Below are positions 16,408 through 24,686 of a DNA stretch of 64,000 nucleotides, one piece after another (positions within the stretch are counted from its first letter, which is position 1; each line of letters begins with the position of its first letter). The notes under the pieces were generated by a model that saw only the letters and a list, made by a program, of their open reading frames with translations, was not told where the DNA came from and ran no database searches. The translations under genes were made by a program, and so were the position numbers. The stretch spans positions 62,001 to 126,000 of the forward strand of contig CAJTBO010000003.1 of NCBI GenBank assembly GCA_910573755.1, given 5' to 3'. This stretch comes from Lachnospiraceae bacterium. GTDB taxonomy: Bacteria > Bacillota > Clostridia > Lachnospirales > Lachnospiraceae.

Positions 16408-17121
16408 TCACCCAGGCAACGTATCCGGCACTCTGTCCGTCCCGTACTGCCAGTGTTCCGTACTTGGCCCGCTCGGCAGATTTTCCCCGTGGGACTGAGG
16501 CGGCAGAGGCTTTGACGATGCAAATAAGGACTCCAACCACATACCGTCTGTCAGTAACCGCTCTTTCGCATAGCGCACCCAGTCTCTGTCATAAGGACAT
16601 CGGAAATACTCACTGACATGAAGATGCAGGATCTTCCATACCCCATCCTCGACAACAAAATTCACGTCATATTTTTGTAACAGTATTTCTGCCCTGTAAC
16701 ATTTGCCCTCCGCCGTTTCGCTGGACAATAGCGCTCTTCTGGCATCAGAAATATCCGGTACGGCTGTACCAAGGTCTCCGGCATCCGTCTCCGTCGAAAA
16801 AGCCATCCAGATTCCCCTTGCGCTCTCCCCATCCGGAGAAACCTGCAGTAACGGTGTAGAAAATGACAGTGTTGTCAGTTTTCCCGGCACAGGTTCTTTC
16901 TGATAGAACGTCTCCACTTTCCAGTGTTCTGTATATACGCCAGAAGCGCCGTATTCCAGACTCGCCTCATCGCTCTTTGTCCACAACTCCGTGAGAATCC
17001 TCTCTCCACATCCTGCGCCACAGTAAAATGCATACCGGCTCATCAGATCGGCAATTGCCGCCCTTGCTTCCGATTGTCTCATTCTTTCTTCCAGTCGAAA
17101 AAGCCGCTCTTCTATCGTCAT
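16408..17121 (-). CDS. NTF2-like (SnoaL-type) protein
   Basis: A 237-residue protein with an NTF2/SnoaL-like fold, a cone-shaped small-molecule pocket used by dehydratases, isomerases and non-catalytic binding proteins. The N-terminal helix RLFRLEERMRQSEARAAIAD, followed by LMSRYAFYCGAG, is the typical entry of this family. The second half has a YRAEILLQKYDVNFVVEDG strand and WKILHLHVSEYFRCPYDRDW. GGGAGG precedes the ATG. The last residues (HWQYGTDRVPDTLPG) end abruptly, while another frame continues with PKNEAYGVETVC, so a late frameshift is possible but unproven. The 177-bp stretch between this gene and the YhcH-like gene holds that alternative frame and nothing else. It is probably an enzyme of the same catabolic pathway; the reaction is unknown. 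Confidence 0.75.
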   Translation of the reverse strand: MTIEERLFRLEERMRQSEARAAIADLMSRYAFYCGAGCGERILTELWTKSDEASLEYGASGVYTEHWKVETFYQKEPVPGKLTTLSFSTPLLQVSPDGESARGIWMAFSTETDAGDLGTAVPDISDARRALLSSETAEGKCYRAEILLQKYDVNFVVEDGVWKILHLHVSEYFRCPYDRDWVRYAKERLLTDGMWLESLFASSKPLPPQSHGENLPSGPSTEHWQYGTDRVPDTLPG

Positions 17122-17141
17122 ATTTTCTGCCTCCCTCTTTC

Positions 17142-18182
17142 TCAGGCTTCCATCCTCCCGCTTACCGCCACAGCCGCAGGGGAAGGGATCGATACGTTCT
17201 TTCCTCTGTTCACAAGCACACCGCTTTCATAATCGATCTCCAGCACACAGATCTCGTCGGAATGCTGCAGTGCTGCCACAACAATTTTTCCATCCCGGGA
17301 AATATGAAAATCCCTAGGGCCGTCCCCAGACAGTGCGGCAATACTTCTTCTCGCCAACGTCCCGTCTTTCCTTCTCTCAAATACGGTAATGGAATTGGAA
17401 GGACGATTTGCCGCAAGCAAAAACCTTCCATCAGGTGTCGCCCTCAGGGTGCTGGTCGCGGCCATCCCCCTGAAAGATTCTTCCATCACCGATATTTTCT
17501 GTAAAAGCCGCACACTGCCTTCTTCCTCCAGACGATCCTCAAACACATAAATATCATCAGGCATCTGCATCATGGCATAAATATACTTTCCACTGATCTC
17601 AAAATAACGGGGAAAGGGCTTGTCCGGGAACTCAAAAGAAGTGATTCGCTTCCCGTCCCCCGCCCGATAAATGACAAGCGCACATTCTGCAAGGGAAATA
17701 ACGCCCACATAGTCTCTTCCCACAGGCGCCACACAGTGCAACGCCTTCCAGACCGCCTCCCTGGGCGGTTCAACCACCAGCCTGGCCGGCAGCACCTTTC
17801 CGTTCTTTGCCACAGGAAACGCCGTCCATGTCCCGTGATAAAAATTGCAGGCATAAACATTCTCACCCGCTTCGTCCACCGCCACACAGCAGGTCCGCTG
17901 TCCGAAACTTCTCTGACCGCCCAGTTTTGTCAGTTCTCCGTTCCGCTCTATCCGGTATGCGGATACACCTCCATCCGCATACCCATCAAAGGTCATACCT
18001 TCATTGACTGCGTAGAGAAATCTCTCTGTTCTATCAAGCGCTACGCCTCCGGTATTGTAGGCCTGTGTAGCAGCAATAATTTCAGTCTCAAAGGAATCTG
18101 CATCAATATGAATGCTGTAGATTCCCTGACTCCCCCGGACAGAATTGGTTCCGATATATGCCTGATAATATGATTTTTTCAT
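17142..18182 (-). CDS. Lactonase-fold seven-bladed beta-propeller protein
   Basis: A 346-residue protein of the lactonase (YbhE/Pgl-like) beta-propeller family, members of which open lactones such as 6-phosphogluconolactone. The blade pattern is seen as repeated strands: GVALDRTERFLYAVNEG, CVAVDEAGENVYACNFYHGT, LRATPDGRFLLAANRPSNSI and FHISRDGKIVVAALQHSDEI. There is no signal peptide, so it acts in the cytoplasm. In a true 6-phosphogluconolactonase of this type an acidic and an Arg residue near the pocket are expected; I cannot assign them safely. A second propeller (NHL type) lies upstream in the cluster. Hydrolysis of a sugar-acid lactone is the best inference from context. It ends 21 bp before the NTF2-like gene, so co-transcription is likely. 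Confidence 0.85.
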   Translation of the reverse strand: MKKSYYQAYIGTNSVRGSQGIYSIHIDADSFETEIIAATQAYNTGGVALDRTERFLYAVNEGMTFDGYADGGVSAYRIERNGELTKLGGQRSFGQRTCCVAVDEAGENVYACNFYHGTWTAFPVAKNGKVLPARLVVEPPREAVWKALHCVAPVGRDYVGVISLAECALVIYRAGDGKRITSFEFPDKPFPRYFEISGKYIYAMMQMPDDIYVFEDRLEEEGSVRLLQKISVMEESFRGMAATSTLRATPDGRFLLAANRPSNSITVFERRKDGTLARRSIAALSGDGPRDFHISRDGKIVVAALQHSDEICVLEIDYESGVLVNRGKNVSIPSPAAVAVSGRMEA

Positions 18183-18284
18183 ACATTTCTACCTTCATTT
18201 TTCATTGCGGGTTTCTCCCGCCTCCAGAAATTCGTTTTCTTCCGCCAGATTCATTCCCTGTTCCCAAAACCGCCCATAAATTCT

Positions 18285-18872
18285 CTACCTCGTGAAATGT
18301 TCCCGGTGTATCACCGCACCATACCGATTGCGAACCACATACTTTGTCTGAAGCTCTGCGATCCACAAAAAAAGTGCAAGACCGGACATCACAAGCCACA
18401 AAACTGTCACAATCCCTTCCAATCCCCCAATTTCCGGAGATGCGCTCTTCATCAGAAAAATAGCGTGCCATACAAAATTGAGAATCGCCAGAGCCGCCGT
18501 GAAAAAGCCTCCGAATTTGATAGTCATGGAAGATTCCACATACTCCGCTCTTGTCATAATACTCTTTTTCCACAGCCCGCCGATGCCGCCGTAGCACAAA
18601 ACAAACAGAGGAATCACAACGATAATGCCAAAGGCCGGCAGTATCCCCTCAATATTGCTTTTGGTATTCTGCAGATTAGCAAGAAGAAAAAGCAACACGC
18701 AGCAGGCCGACAATACGGCTGATACCACCTTTTTTCTCCGATACTTCTCTACCGGTAAACAGGCGCTCCAGGTATTTCCGATATAGACCAGTTTTCTTTC
18801 GGTCTTCCCATCCTGATCCACGGTTTCCTGCATTTCATAATCCTGAAAATATTTTTTTGACAATGGTTTCAC
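18285..18872 (-). CDS. Small four-helix membrane protein of unknown function
   Basis: A 195-residue protein I do not recognise. A hydrophilic N-terminus (residues 1-45, MKPLSKKYFQDYEMQETVDQ...) is followed by four predicted membrane helices at about 47-65, 75-95, 122-142 and 150-172. It ends with a basic tail YVVRNRYGAVIHREHFTR. The N-terminal piece KTERKLVYIGNTWSACLP is distinctive and recurs in unnamed clostridial membrane proteins located beside transporters. The start is GTG, 8 nt after AAAGGA. It lies between the substrate-binding protein and the lactonase gene, in the same direction, but the 209-bp gap upstream holds tandem repeats and a hairpin. It may therefore be weakly coupled to the ABC genes. 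Confidence 0.65.
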   Translation of the reverse strand: MKPLSKKYFQDYEMQETVDQDGKTERKLVYIGNTWSACLPVEKYRRKKVVSAVLSACCVLLFLLANLQNTKSNIEGILPAFGIIVVIPLFVLCYGGIGGLWKKSIMTRAEYVESSMTIKFGGFFTAALAILNFVWHAIFLMKSASPEIGGLEGIVTVLWLVMSGLALFLWIAELQTKYVVRNRYGAVIHREHFTR

Positions 18873-18897
18873 AGGGATGTTCCTTTCGTCTATATAA

Positions 18898-18972
18898 AGC
18901 TAACAGGCTCCGCCTTTATAGCAGCTAACAGACTCCGCCTTTATAGCAACTAACAGGCTTTGCTCTTATGGC
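18898..18972. repeat. Three tandem 25-bp imperfect repeats
   Basis: Units at 18898-18922, 18923-18947 and 18948-18972 share the pattern AGCTAACAG then CTCCGCC then TTTATAGC. Units 1 and 2 differ at one base and unit 3 is more diverged. They sit between the binding-protein gene and the small membrane-protein gene. There are no spacers, so this is not a CRISPR array. A similar ATAAGCTAAC word occurs in the hairpin array upstream of the LacI-type gene. Confidence 0.85.
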
Positions 18973-18973
18973 A

Positions 18974-19001
18974 ACGGTCCGGCTCCGAAAAGCCGAACCG
19001 T
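18974..19001. terminator. Hairpin after the ABC substrate-binding gene
   Basis: An 11-bp stem with one mismatch (ACGGTCCGGCT / AGCCGAACCGT) around a 6-nt loop, 81 bp past the binding-protein stop. On the minus strand no U-run follows. It may reduce read-through into the downstream genes or protect the message end. Confidence 0.45.
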
Positions 19002-19081
19002 TTATCTTTCTCCAGTAATATATACCGTGCAGTATATATTTCCATGTCCTTTCTATTTCGTTTTACACAGCCAACCTGTCC

Positions 19082-20728
19082 TTACTCAGCCGCCACCAGC
19101 GGACGAACATTATAAATATTCGGCCAGCAGTGCGCATCGTATACAACGCCTGTCAGATCTGCGGACCATGCGTCCGGGATCACAACGTCACATACTGTGG
19201 AACATGCGTAGTGGTCTGCCAGGAAGTCCTGCACCTTTGCGTAGGCATCGTATCTCTCCTCATCGGAAGCCGCCCATGCCGCGTCGATCAGAGCATGCAG
19301 CTCTTCCTCGCCCTCGCCGATATAGGCATTCCAGGAAGTCTCGATTCTGCTGTCCGCAAATTCCAGCATACGGCCCACATCCCAGGTATCATTCTCACCA
19401 AACCCGATTGCAATCTCACCGTTCCAGGAATGCTGCAGCATAACCACCAGGTCAACCGTCTCGATATTCAACGTCACACCAATAGCCGCTAACTGCGCCT
19501 TCATCACTTCATAGTGAGCGGATGCGCCTCCATTCACCGCATAAGTTGTGAAGGTAAGTTCCTCCGCACTGTAACCGGAATCAGCGATCAGCTGTTTTGC
19601 TGTTTCCACATCCTGTTTATAGTCCTCACATTCATAGTAGTAAGGAGAAGCCGGCCCTGTCACGGAAGAATAGGAGGGTTCCGCAAAGCCCGCGTAGGCT
19701 GCCTGAGCAAGCAGTTCCTTATCTAACGAAAGCAGAATCGCTTTTCTCACATTCTCATCTGCCAGCACCGGATATGCCTTTGGTGTAAACCAGATAGGCA
19801 GGGTAACATTCTGCTCATATACGTTGACCGTGATATTGTCATGGCTTTTCAGTTCTTCCACCTGATTTGTGGAAAGGTTGAAGGCAACCTGTACATCCCC
19901 GGACTGCAGCGCCGTTGCACGGGCTACCGGATCCTGAATGAAAGAAAATTCAATATATTTGTAATAGGGAAGATTCTCCTTATCCCAGTAATTCTCATTG
20001 CGGACTAAAGTCATCTTCTCCCCTGTCTGCCAGGAGTCCAGTACATAGGGACCGGAACCCACAGGATTCATCGCAAATACCGTCTCATCTTTTCCCACTT
20101 CTTCAAAAGCCTTTTCCGAGAAAATCGCATAGTAGGTGCAACCAAGGATCTCCGGCAGATTTCCATAAGGTCTGGAAAGCGCCACAATAATATGGGTATC
20201 ATCCACCACTTCCGTATTCTCCATATCGAACATCAGGCTGTAATGATTCAGCGTGTAATCAAAGGAAGCCTGCAAAGACGCCTTCACATCGTTTGCCGTC
20301 ATCAGCTCGCCGTTGCTGAAATACACATCATCGCGCAATGTAAACTCCACATGGGTGTCATCGATAAAGTTCCATTCAGTCGCTAGAGAAGGATAGGCTT
20401 TCTTCTCCTCGTCATTCCAGCGCACCAGAGTATCAAACAGACAGCTGTCCACACGGTTGGATGTCTTATTCGTCACATAGTTCGGGAAAATGGAGGTGGG
20501 TTCTCCGTCGCAGGCCACCTTCAGCGTCTCATCGGAAGTACCTGTCGCCGGCACTTTTCCCTCGGGCACGGCTGTGGCCGCGTTCTCCTGTTTTTCTTCC
20601 GTTCCGGTTTCCCCCGCTGTATCCTGTGCGGGTGTCTGTGTTTCCGTGTTACTGTTGCCGCAGCCGGCAAGCAGAGACAGACACATTGCACCGGCAAGAA
20701 GAAGTGCTGTTACTTTTTTTACTCTCAT
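19082..20728 (-). CDS. ABC transporter substrate-binding lipoprotein, family 5 (Dpp/Opp type)
   Basis: Extracellular solute-binding lipoprotein of 548 residues, which delivers its ligand to the DppBC-type permease. The lipobox is LLAGC with the modified Cys at residue 23, followed by a flexible Thr/Glu-rich linker. The family-5 core is clear: the VEFTLRDDVYFSNGELMTAN block, DVKASLQASFDYTLN, MNPVGSGPYVLDSWQTGE and the C-terminal DVVIPDAWSAD region. Length is normal for peptide/nickel/opine-type binding proteins. The ligand could be a peptide, a glycoside or a charged conjugate; family-5 proteins vary. The order is permease, permease, ATPase, ATPase, binding protein, so this gene is last in the transporter set, which is less common than being first. 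Confidence 0.93.
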   Translation of the reverse strand: MRVKKVTALLLAGAMCLSLLAGCGNSNTETQTPAQDTAGETGTEEKQENAATAVPEGKVPATGTSDETLKVACDGEPTSIFPNYVTNKTSNRVDSCLFDTLVRWNDEEKKAYPSLATEWNFIDDTHVEFTLRDDVYFSNGELMTANDVKASLQASFDYTLNHYSLMFDMENTEVVDDTHIIVALSRPYGNLPEILGCTYYAIFSEKAFEEVGKDETVFAMNPVGSGPYVLDSWQTGEKMTLVRNENYWDKENLPYYKYIEFSFIQDPVARATALQSGDVQVAFNLSTNQVEELKSHDNITVNVYEQNVTLPIWFTPKAYPVLADENVRKAILLSLDKELLAQAAYAGFAEPSYSSVTGPASPYYYECEDYKQDVETAKQLIADSGYSAEELTFTTYAVNGGASAHYEVMKAQLAAIGVTLNIETVDLVVMLQHSWNGEIAIGFGENDTWDVGRMLEFADSRIETSWNAYIGEGEEELHALIDAAWAASDEERYDAYAKVQDFLADHYACSTVCDVVIPDAWSADLTGVVYDAHCWPNIYNVRPLVAAE

Positions 20729-20741
20729 GTTAAATTCCTCC

Positions 20742-21716
20742 CTATTCGTTTTTATTCAACTCAACCATCATCTCTTTTGCACGATGGCAGGCTACAAAGT
20801 GACCCGGCGACATCTCTTTCAGTTCCGGCGCCTTACTGTTTCTGCACAGCTCAGTGCAGTATGCACATCTGCCCGCAAAGCGGCAGCGATCCGGCGGATT
20901 AATAGGGGAAGACAGTTCCCCTTCGATCAGGATCTTCTCCCTGCGGTCATGCAGCGAGGGCACCGGAATGGCGGAAAGCAGTGCATTGGTATAAGGGTGA
21001 TACTGTTTCTGAAACAATTCTTTAGCAGAACTCTTTTCCACGATCTGCCCCAGATACATCACGATAATATCGTCCGATATATGCTTTACCACAGACATAT
21101 CATGGGTAATAAACATATAGGTTAACTTAAGTTCCTCCTGCAGATCCTGCAAAAGATTCAACACCTGAGCCTGGATCGATACATCCAGCGCGGATACCGG
21201 CTCGTCGCAGACTACAAACTTCGGCTTTAAAGCAAGGGCTCTCGCGATCCCGATCCTCTGACGTCTTCCGCCATCCAGTTCGTGGGGATAGCTGTTTGCA
21301 AAGCGCTCAGCCAGCTGTACGATATCCATCAGGTCTTTTACCCTCTTATAAATTTCCTCCTTTGTGCCGGTCTTATAGATCTTCATCGGTTCCGCGATCA
21401 GTTCTGTGACCGTCAGTCTGGGATCTAACGATGCAAAGGGATCCTGAAAGATCATCTGCATGTTGGGGCGGACTTTATGAAACTCCTTCACGGAATACCC
21501 TGCCACATCCTGTCCGTCAAATACCACTTTGCCGGAGGTTGGATCTGTCAGTCTGATGATCGTCTTTCCCAGGGTGGATTTTCCGCATCCGGATTCCCCC
21601 ACCACGCCCAGTGTCCTTCCTTCTTCCAGGGTAAAAGAGACATCGTCCACCGCATGAAGGATCCCGCTGCTTACCTGAAAGTATTTTTTCAGATGATTTA
21701 CTTCAAGCAATGCCAT
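20742..21716 (-). CDS. ABC transporter ATP-binding protein (DppF/OppF type)
   Basis: Second ATPase of the importer, 324 residues. The Walker A motif is GESGCGKSTLGK near residue 40. The signature motif reads ELDGGRRQRIGIARAL rather than the usual LSGGQ; this ELDGG variant occurs in some clostridial OppF-like proteins and is not by itself a defect. Walker B is FVVCDEPVSALD, followed by the H-loop MFITHDMSVV. The C-terminus (about 265-310) carries the oligopeptide-transporter extension with Cys residues in PPDRCRFAGRCAYCTELCRN, possibly an iron-sulfur or metal site as in other Opp/Dpp ATPases. It starts 3 bp after the DppD-type stop and is translationally linked to it. Confidence 0.94.
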   Translation of the reverse strand: MALLEVNHLKKYFQVSSGILHAVDDVSFTLEEGRTLGVVGESGCGKSTLGKTIIRLTDPTSGKVVFDGQDVAGYSVKEFHKVRPNMQMIFQDPFASLDPRLTVTELIAEPMKIYKTGTKEEIYKRVKDLMDIVQLAERFANSYPHELDGGRRQRIGIARALALKPKFVVCDEPVSALDVSIQAQVLNLLQDLQEELKLTYMFITHDMSVVKHISDDIIVMYLGQIVEKSSAKELFQKQYHPYTNALLSAIPVPSLHDRREKILIEGELSSPINPPDRCRFAGRCAYCTELCRNSKAPELKEMSPGHFVACHRAKEMMVELNKNE

Positions 21717-21719
21717 CTC

Positions 21720-22739
21720 CTATTCCTCCTTCTGTGCATAGATACATTTCACAAAGTGCCCCGGCGCCACTTCCGTCAGTACGGGATCACAGCCTTTACA
21801 CTTTTCCATACATTTTGAGCAGCGGTCATAAAAACTGCAGTACTCAGGCAGATCGTTGGGATCCACCGTCTGCCCTTGCACAGGCTTTAACCTGTCCACA
21901 TCTTTCGTCAAGCTCGGTATTGATTCAAACAACCCAATCGTATAAGGGTGCTTTGGCCTGTCAAAAATGTCTTCCACTGTGCCGTATTCTACGATCTCTC
22001 CCGCATACACAACCGCACATTTATTACAGATATCCGCCACGATGCCAAAATCATGGGTAATTAACATCATCGCTGTTCCCAGTCGATTGCGCAGATCCTT
22101 CATCATATCAAGCACCTGGGCCTGGATCGTCACATCAAGGGCCGTCGTCGGCTCGTCTGCGATCAGCAGTTCCGGATTACAGGCCAGTGCGATGGCAATA
22201 ACGACCCTCTGTTTCATGCCGCCGGACATCTGATGGGGATAATCCTTATAGCGCTCCGGCCGGATGCCCACCATCTCCAGCATATCCACAGCCTTCTTTT
22301 CTGCCTCCTCTTTGGAGCAGTGCTCATGCAGGCCGATCACTTCACTGATCTGATCACCGATGGGAATCACGGGATTCAGCGCCGTCATGGGATCCTGGAA
22401 GATCATGCTGATCTTTTTCCCTCTGTATTCCCGCATCTTTTTTTCAAGCTCTGCCTTCTGCGCCTTCGATGCATTCTGCGGCAGTATGATCTCCTCACCG
22501 TCCAGTTTGATGCTGCCCTGCACGATATGACTGGGCGGAACCGGCAAAAGTCCCATAAGTGCCAGCGCTATCGTTGTCTTTCCCGCTCCTGTCTCTCCCA
22601 CAAGCCCCAGCACATCCCGCTTTTTGATCTGAAAGGAAACGCCGTTCACCGCCTCCACAACACCGTCATAAGTCTCATAATGGACAACAAGATCATTTAC
22701 TTCCACCACAGGAATATTTTTTTCCCTGTCTTTTTCCAT
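21720..22739 (-). CDS. ABC transporter ATP-binding protein (DppD/OppD type)
   Basis: First ATPase of the importer, 339 residues. It has Walker A GETGAGKTTIAL, signature MSGGMKQRVVIAIAL, Walker B LLIADEPTTALD, and the H-loop MLITHDFGIV. The oligopeptide C-terminal extension includes the Cys-rich stretch EYCSFYDRCSKCMEKCKGCD, with more Cys residues than usual. The AGGAGG ribosome site lies just before the ATG. It pairs with the DppF-type protein to power the DppB/DppC channel. Order and spacing (12 bp after the permease gene) indicate one transcript. Confidence 0.94.
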   Translation of the reverse strand: MEKDREKNIPVVEVNDLVVHYETYDGVVEAVNGVSFQIKKRDVLGLVGETGAGKTTIALALMGLLPVPPSHIVQGSIKLDGEEIILPQNASKAQKAELEKKMREYRGKKISMIFQDPMTALNPVIPIGDQISEVIGLHEHCSKEEAEKKAVDMLEMVGIRPERYKDYPHQMSGGMKQRVVIAIALACNPELLIADEPTTALDVTIQAQVLDMMKDLRNRLGTAMMLITHDFGIVADICNKCAVVYAGEIVEYGTVEDIFDRPKHPYTIGLFESIPSLTKDVDRLKPVQGQTVDPNDLPEYCSFYDRCSKCMEKCKGCDPVLTEVAPGHFVKCIYAQKEE

Positions 22740-22751
22740 CCCTCTTCCTCC

Positions 22752-23666
22752 TTATTTCAGCCTCGGATCCAGCGCATCCCGCAGACCGTCTCCCAGGAGA
22801 TTAAATCCTAACACCGACAGTACGATAAAGATACCCGGAAAAGTACACAGATAAGATGCCGAATTCAGAAATTCCTTGCTGGTGGAGAGTAAGGAACCCC
22901 ACTCCGGTGTGGGCGGCTGTACGCCTACTCCCAGAAAACTGAGTGTCGATACACAAAGCACCTCCACCCCCAGAAGCCCTACGATCGCCAGGATGACCGG
23001 CCCTACTGCATTGGGCAGCAGGTGTTTGAACATAATGCTGAAATTGCCTGCCCCGATGGAACGGGACGCCTCCACATAATCGCTGTCCACCACCGTAAAA
23101 ATAGCTCCTCTGAATGTTCTGGCCATATTGGGCACTGCCCCTACGGAAAGTCCTATCACCAACACATACATGTTGTTCCCAAGTGCCGCCACGATGGCGA
23201 TGCTGAGCATCAGACCGGGAATGGACCCCCATACATCCAGTATTCTCATCACGATCATATCAAACTGCCCGCCGAAGTAGGCGCAGAGTACTCCCAGCGT
23301 CCCGCCGGTGAGCACTGCCACCGCCACCGTAAAGATCGCGATCGGCAGCGTAATCCTCGCCCCATAGACACAACGGGAAAACATATCTCTTCCCAGGTTG
23401 TCCGTTCCGAACCAGTGGACGGAACTTGGCCCCTTTAACATATTCATCACATCCATCTCATCGTACATATAAGGCGCGATGAGCGGTGCAAAAACTGCCA
23501 TCAGCAACAGCACGATAATAATTGCCATCCCAAGGACCGCCGTCCGGTTTCTGATCAGCCGGCGCCATGCATCCATCATCGGCGTAGATCGGGCCACTTT
23601 TCCATTTTTGCGTTTCATCCGGCGTTTATTGATTTTTTCCATTTCAGGTGTCACAAGTTTTGCCAT
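22752..23666 (-). CDS. ABC transporter permease (DppC/OppC type)
   Basis: Membrane subunit of the importer, about 304 residues. The N-terminal OppC-type cytoplasmic helix (KLVTPEMEKINKRRMKRKN) is followed by a first membrane helix (LGMAIIIVLLLMAVFAPLIA) and then a large external loop with KGPSSVHWFGTDNLGRDMFS. The five further helices include the EAA-type cytoplasmic loop EASRSIGAGNFSIMFKHLLP. I set the start at MAKLVTPEM, which overlaps the DppB stop in a TAATG arrangement, with GGGGGCGG upstream. The frame remains open for a further 156 codons, but that part is antisense to nothing and lies inside dppB out of frame, so it is not real. Confidence 0.93.
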   Translation of the reverse strand: MAKLVTPEMEKINKRRMKRKNGKVARSTPMMDAWRRLIRNRTAVLGMAIIIVLLLMAVFAPLIAPYMYDEMDVMNMLKGPSSVHWFGTDNLGRDMFSRCVYGARITLPIAIFTVAVAVLTGGTLGVLCAYFGGQFDMIVMRILDVWGSIPGLMLSIAIVAALGNNMYVLVIGLSVGAVPNMARTFRGAIFTVVDSDYVEASRSIGAGNFSIMFKHLLPNAVGPVILAIVGLLGVEVLCVSTLSFLGVGVQPPTPEWGSLLSTSKEFLNSASYLCTFPGIFIVLSVLGFNLLGDGLRDALDPRLK

Positions 23667-24652
23667 TATACCGCCCCCTGTTCCGCAAGCATTTTTTTCA
23701 TCTCTTTTTTGCTCAGCTTTTTCCCCGTTACCCTGGTTTTCAGCCTCGGATCGATGGCCACATAGGACAGATCCACGCACAGATTTACCAGGGTAAAAAC
23801 AATGGCCACAAACAGGATACCCCCCAACATGGCCGGCGTATTGATCGCCGTAATGGCCTTTACGATATAATTGCCAAGCCCCGGCAGCGCAAACACGGAT
23901 TCCAGAGCCATATTGCCGCCTAACTGGTTGCCAAGTCCCGAACCGATGCTGGTAGCTACAGGGATCATCGCATTCCGAAGCATGTGCTTTGTGACAATCT
24001 TTCCTTCCTTCTGTCCTTTTGCCCGGGCTGTCCTGATATAATCCTGCCGCATCACCTCCAACATACTGGAGCGGGTAATACGGATATTCTGCGTCATGGA
24101 CTGCAGCCCTGCACACAGGATCGGCAAAATCCACCCGGCAGGCCTGTCCAGGCCAAAGGAAGGAACCCAGCTTAAGTTTACTGCAAACACTTTAAGCAGC
24201 ATCATCGCCAACCAGAAGTTTGGCAGCGAGATAAACAATACTGACATGACTAAAATCACACTGTCTATCCAGGTATACTGTTTCAGGGCCGAGAGCACTC
24301 CCAGCGGAATGCCGAACACCACGCCCATCAGCGTGGCCGCAAGCGCCAGTTTGACGGTCACAGGGAAATATACCAGGATATCGTTTAACACAGGCTGCCT
24401 TGTCACATAGGAAGTTCCAAAGTCAAATCTGGTAAACACGGCCACAATATAGTCAAACCATCTTTTGATCAGAGGCTGGTCAAGTCCCAGCGTATGATGC
24501 ATGGCATCTATCTCTTCCTGTGTTGCCGTGGAACCCAGCAGCGAAGCTGCCGGATCCCCGGGCGCCAGAGCCGATATAAAGAAGACAATCGTAATCACAC
24601 CGATCAGAATCGGAAGGATCCATAAAATTCTTTTAATGATATAACGAGCCAT
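23666..24652 (-). CDS. ABC transporter permease (DppB/OppB type)
   Basis: Membrane subunit of the importer, 328 residues. The N-terminus RYIIKRILWILPILIGVITI is the standard first helix of DppB-type permeases, followed by a large outer loop with PAASLLGSTATQEEIDAMHH. Six helices are predicted. The EAA-like loop is TARAKGQKEGKIVTKHMLRN, where the ATPase docks. It is the first gene of the five-gene transporter set, 34 bp after the NHL propeller gene, with GAAAGGAGA as ribosome site. The C-terminus adds a hydrophilic tail (TGKKLSKKEMKKMLAEQGAV) beyond the usual end, which is a mild oddity. Confidence 0.93.
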   Translation of the reverse strand: MARYIIKRILWILPILIGVITIVFFISALAPGDPAASLLGSTATQEEIDAMHHTLGLDQPLIKRWFDYIVAVFTRFDFGTSYVTRQPVLNDILVYFPVTVKLALAATLMGVVFGIPLGVLSALKQYTWIDSVILVMSVLFISLPNFWLAMMLLKVFAVNLSWVPSFGLDRPAGWILPILCAGLQSMTQNIRITRSSMLEVMRQDYIRTARAKGQKEGKIVTKHMLRNAMIPVATSIGSGLGNQLGGNMALESVFALPGLGNYIVKAITAINTPAMLGGILFVAIVFTLVNLCVDLSYVAIDPRLKTRVTGKKLSKKEMKKMLAEQGAV

Positions 24653-24686
24653 ACCTGTCTCCTTTCAGTTAAGACCCCCGCTCAGT

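Noticed and set aside
16328-16540. A separate 70-residue gene or frameshifted end of the NTF2-like protein
   Set aside because: It mostly overlaps the NTF2-like gene in another frame, has no ribosome site, and the family end is too variable to prove a frameshift.
18898-18972. CRISPR array
   Set aside because: Three directly adjoining 25-bp units have no spacers and no cas genes are near.
22752-24134. A DppC frame extended to 460 residues
   Set aside because: The first 156 residues lie out of frame inside dppB and look like no protein family. The standard OppC N-terminus begins at 23666 with a proper overlap.
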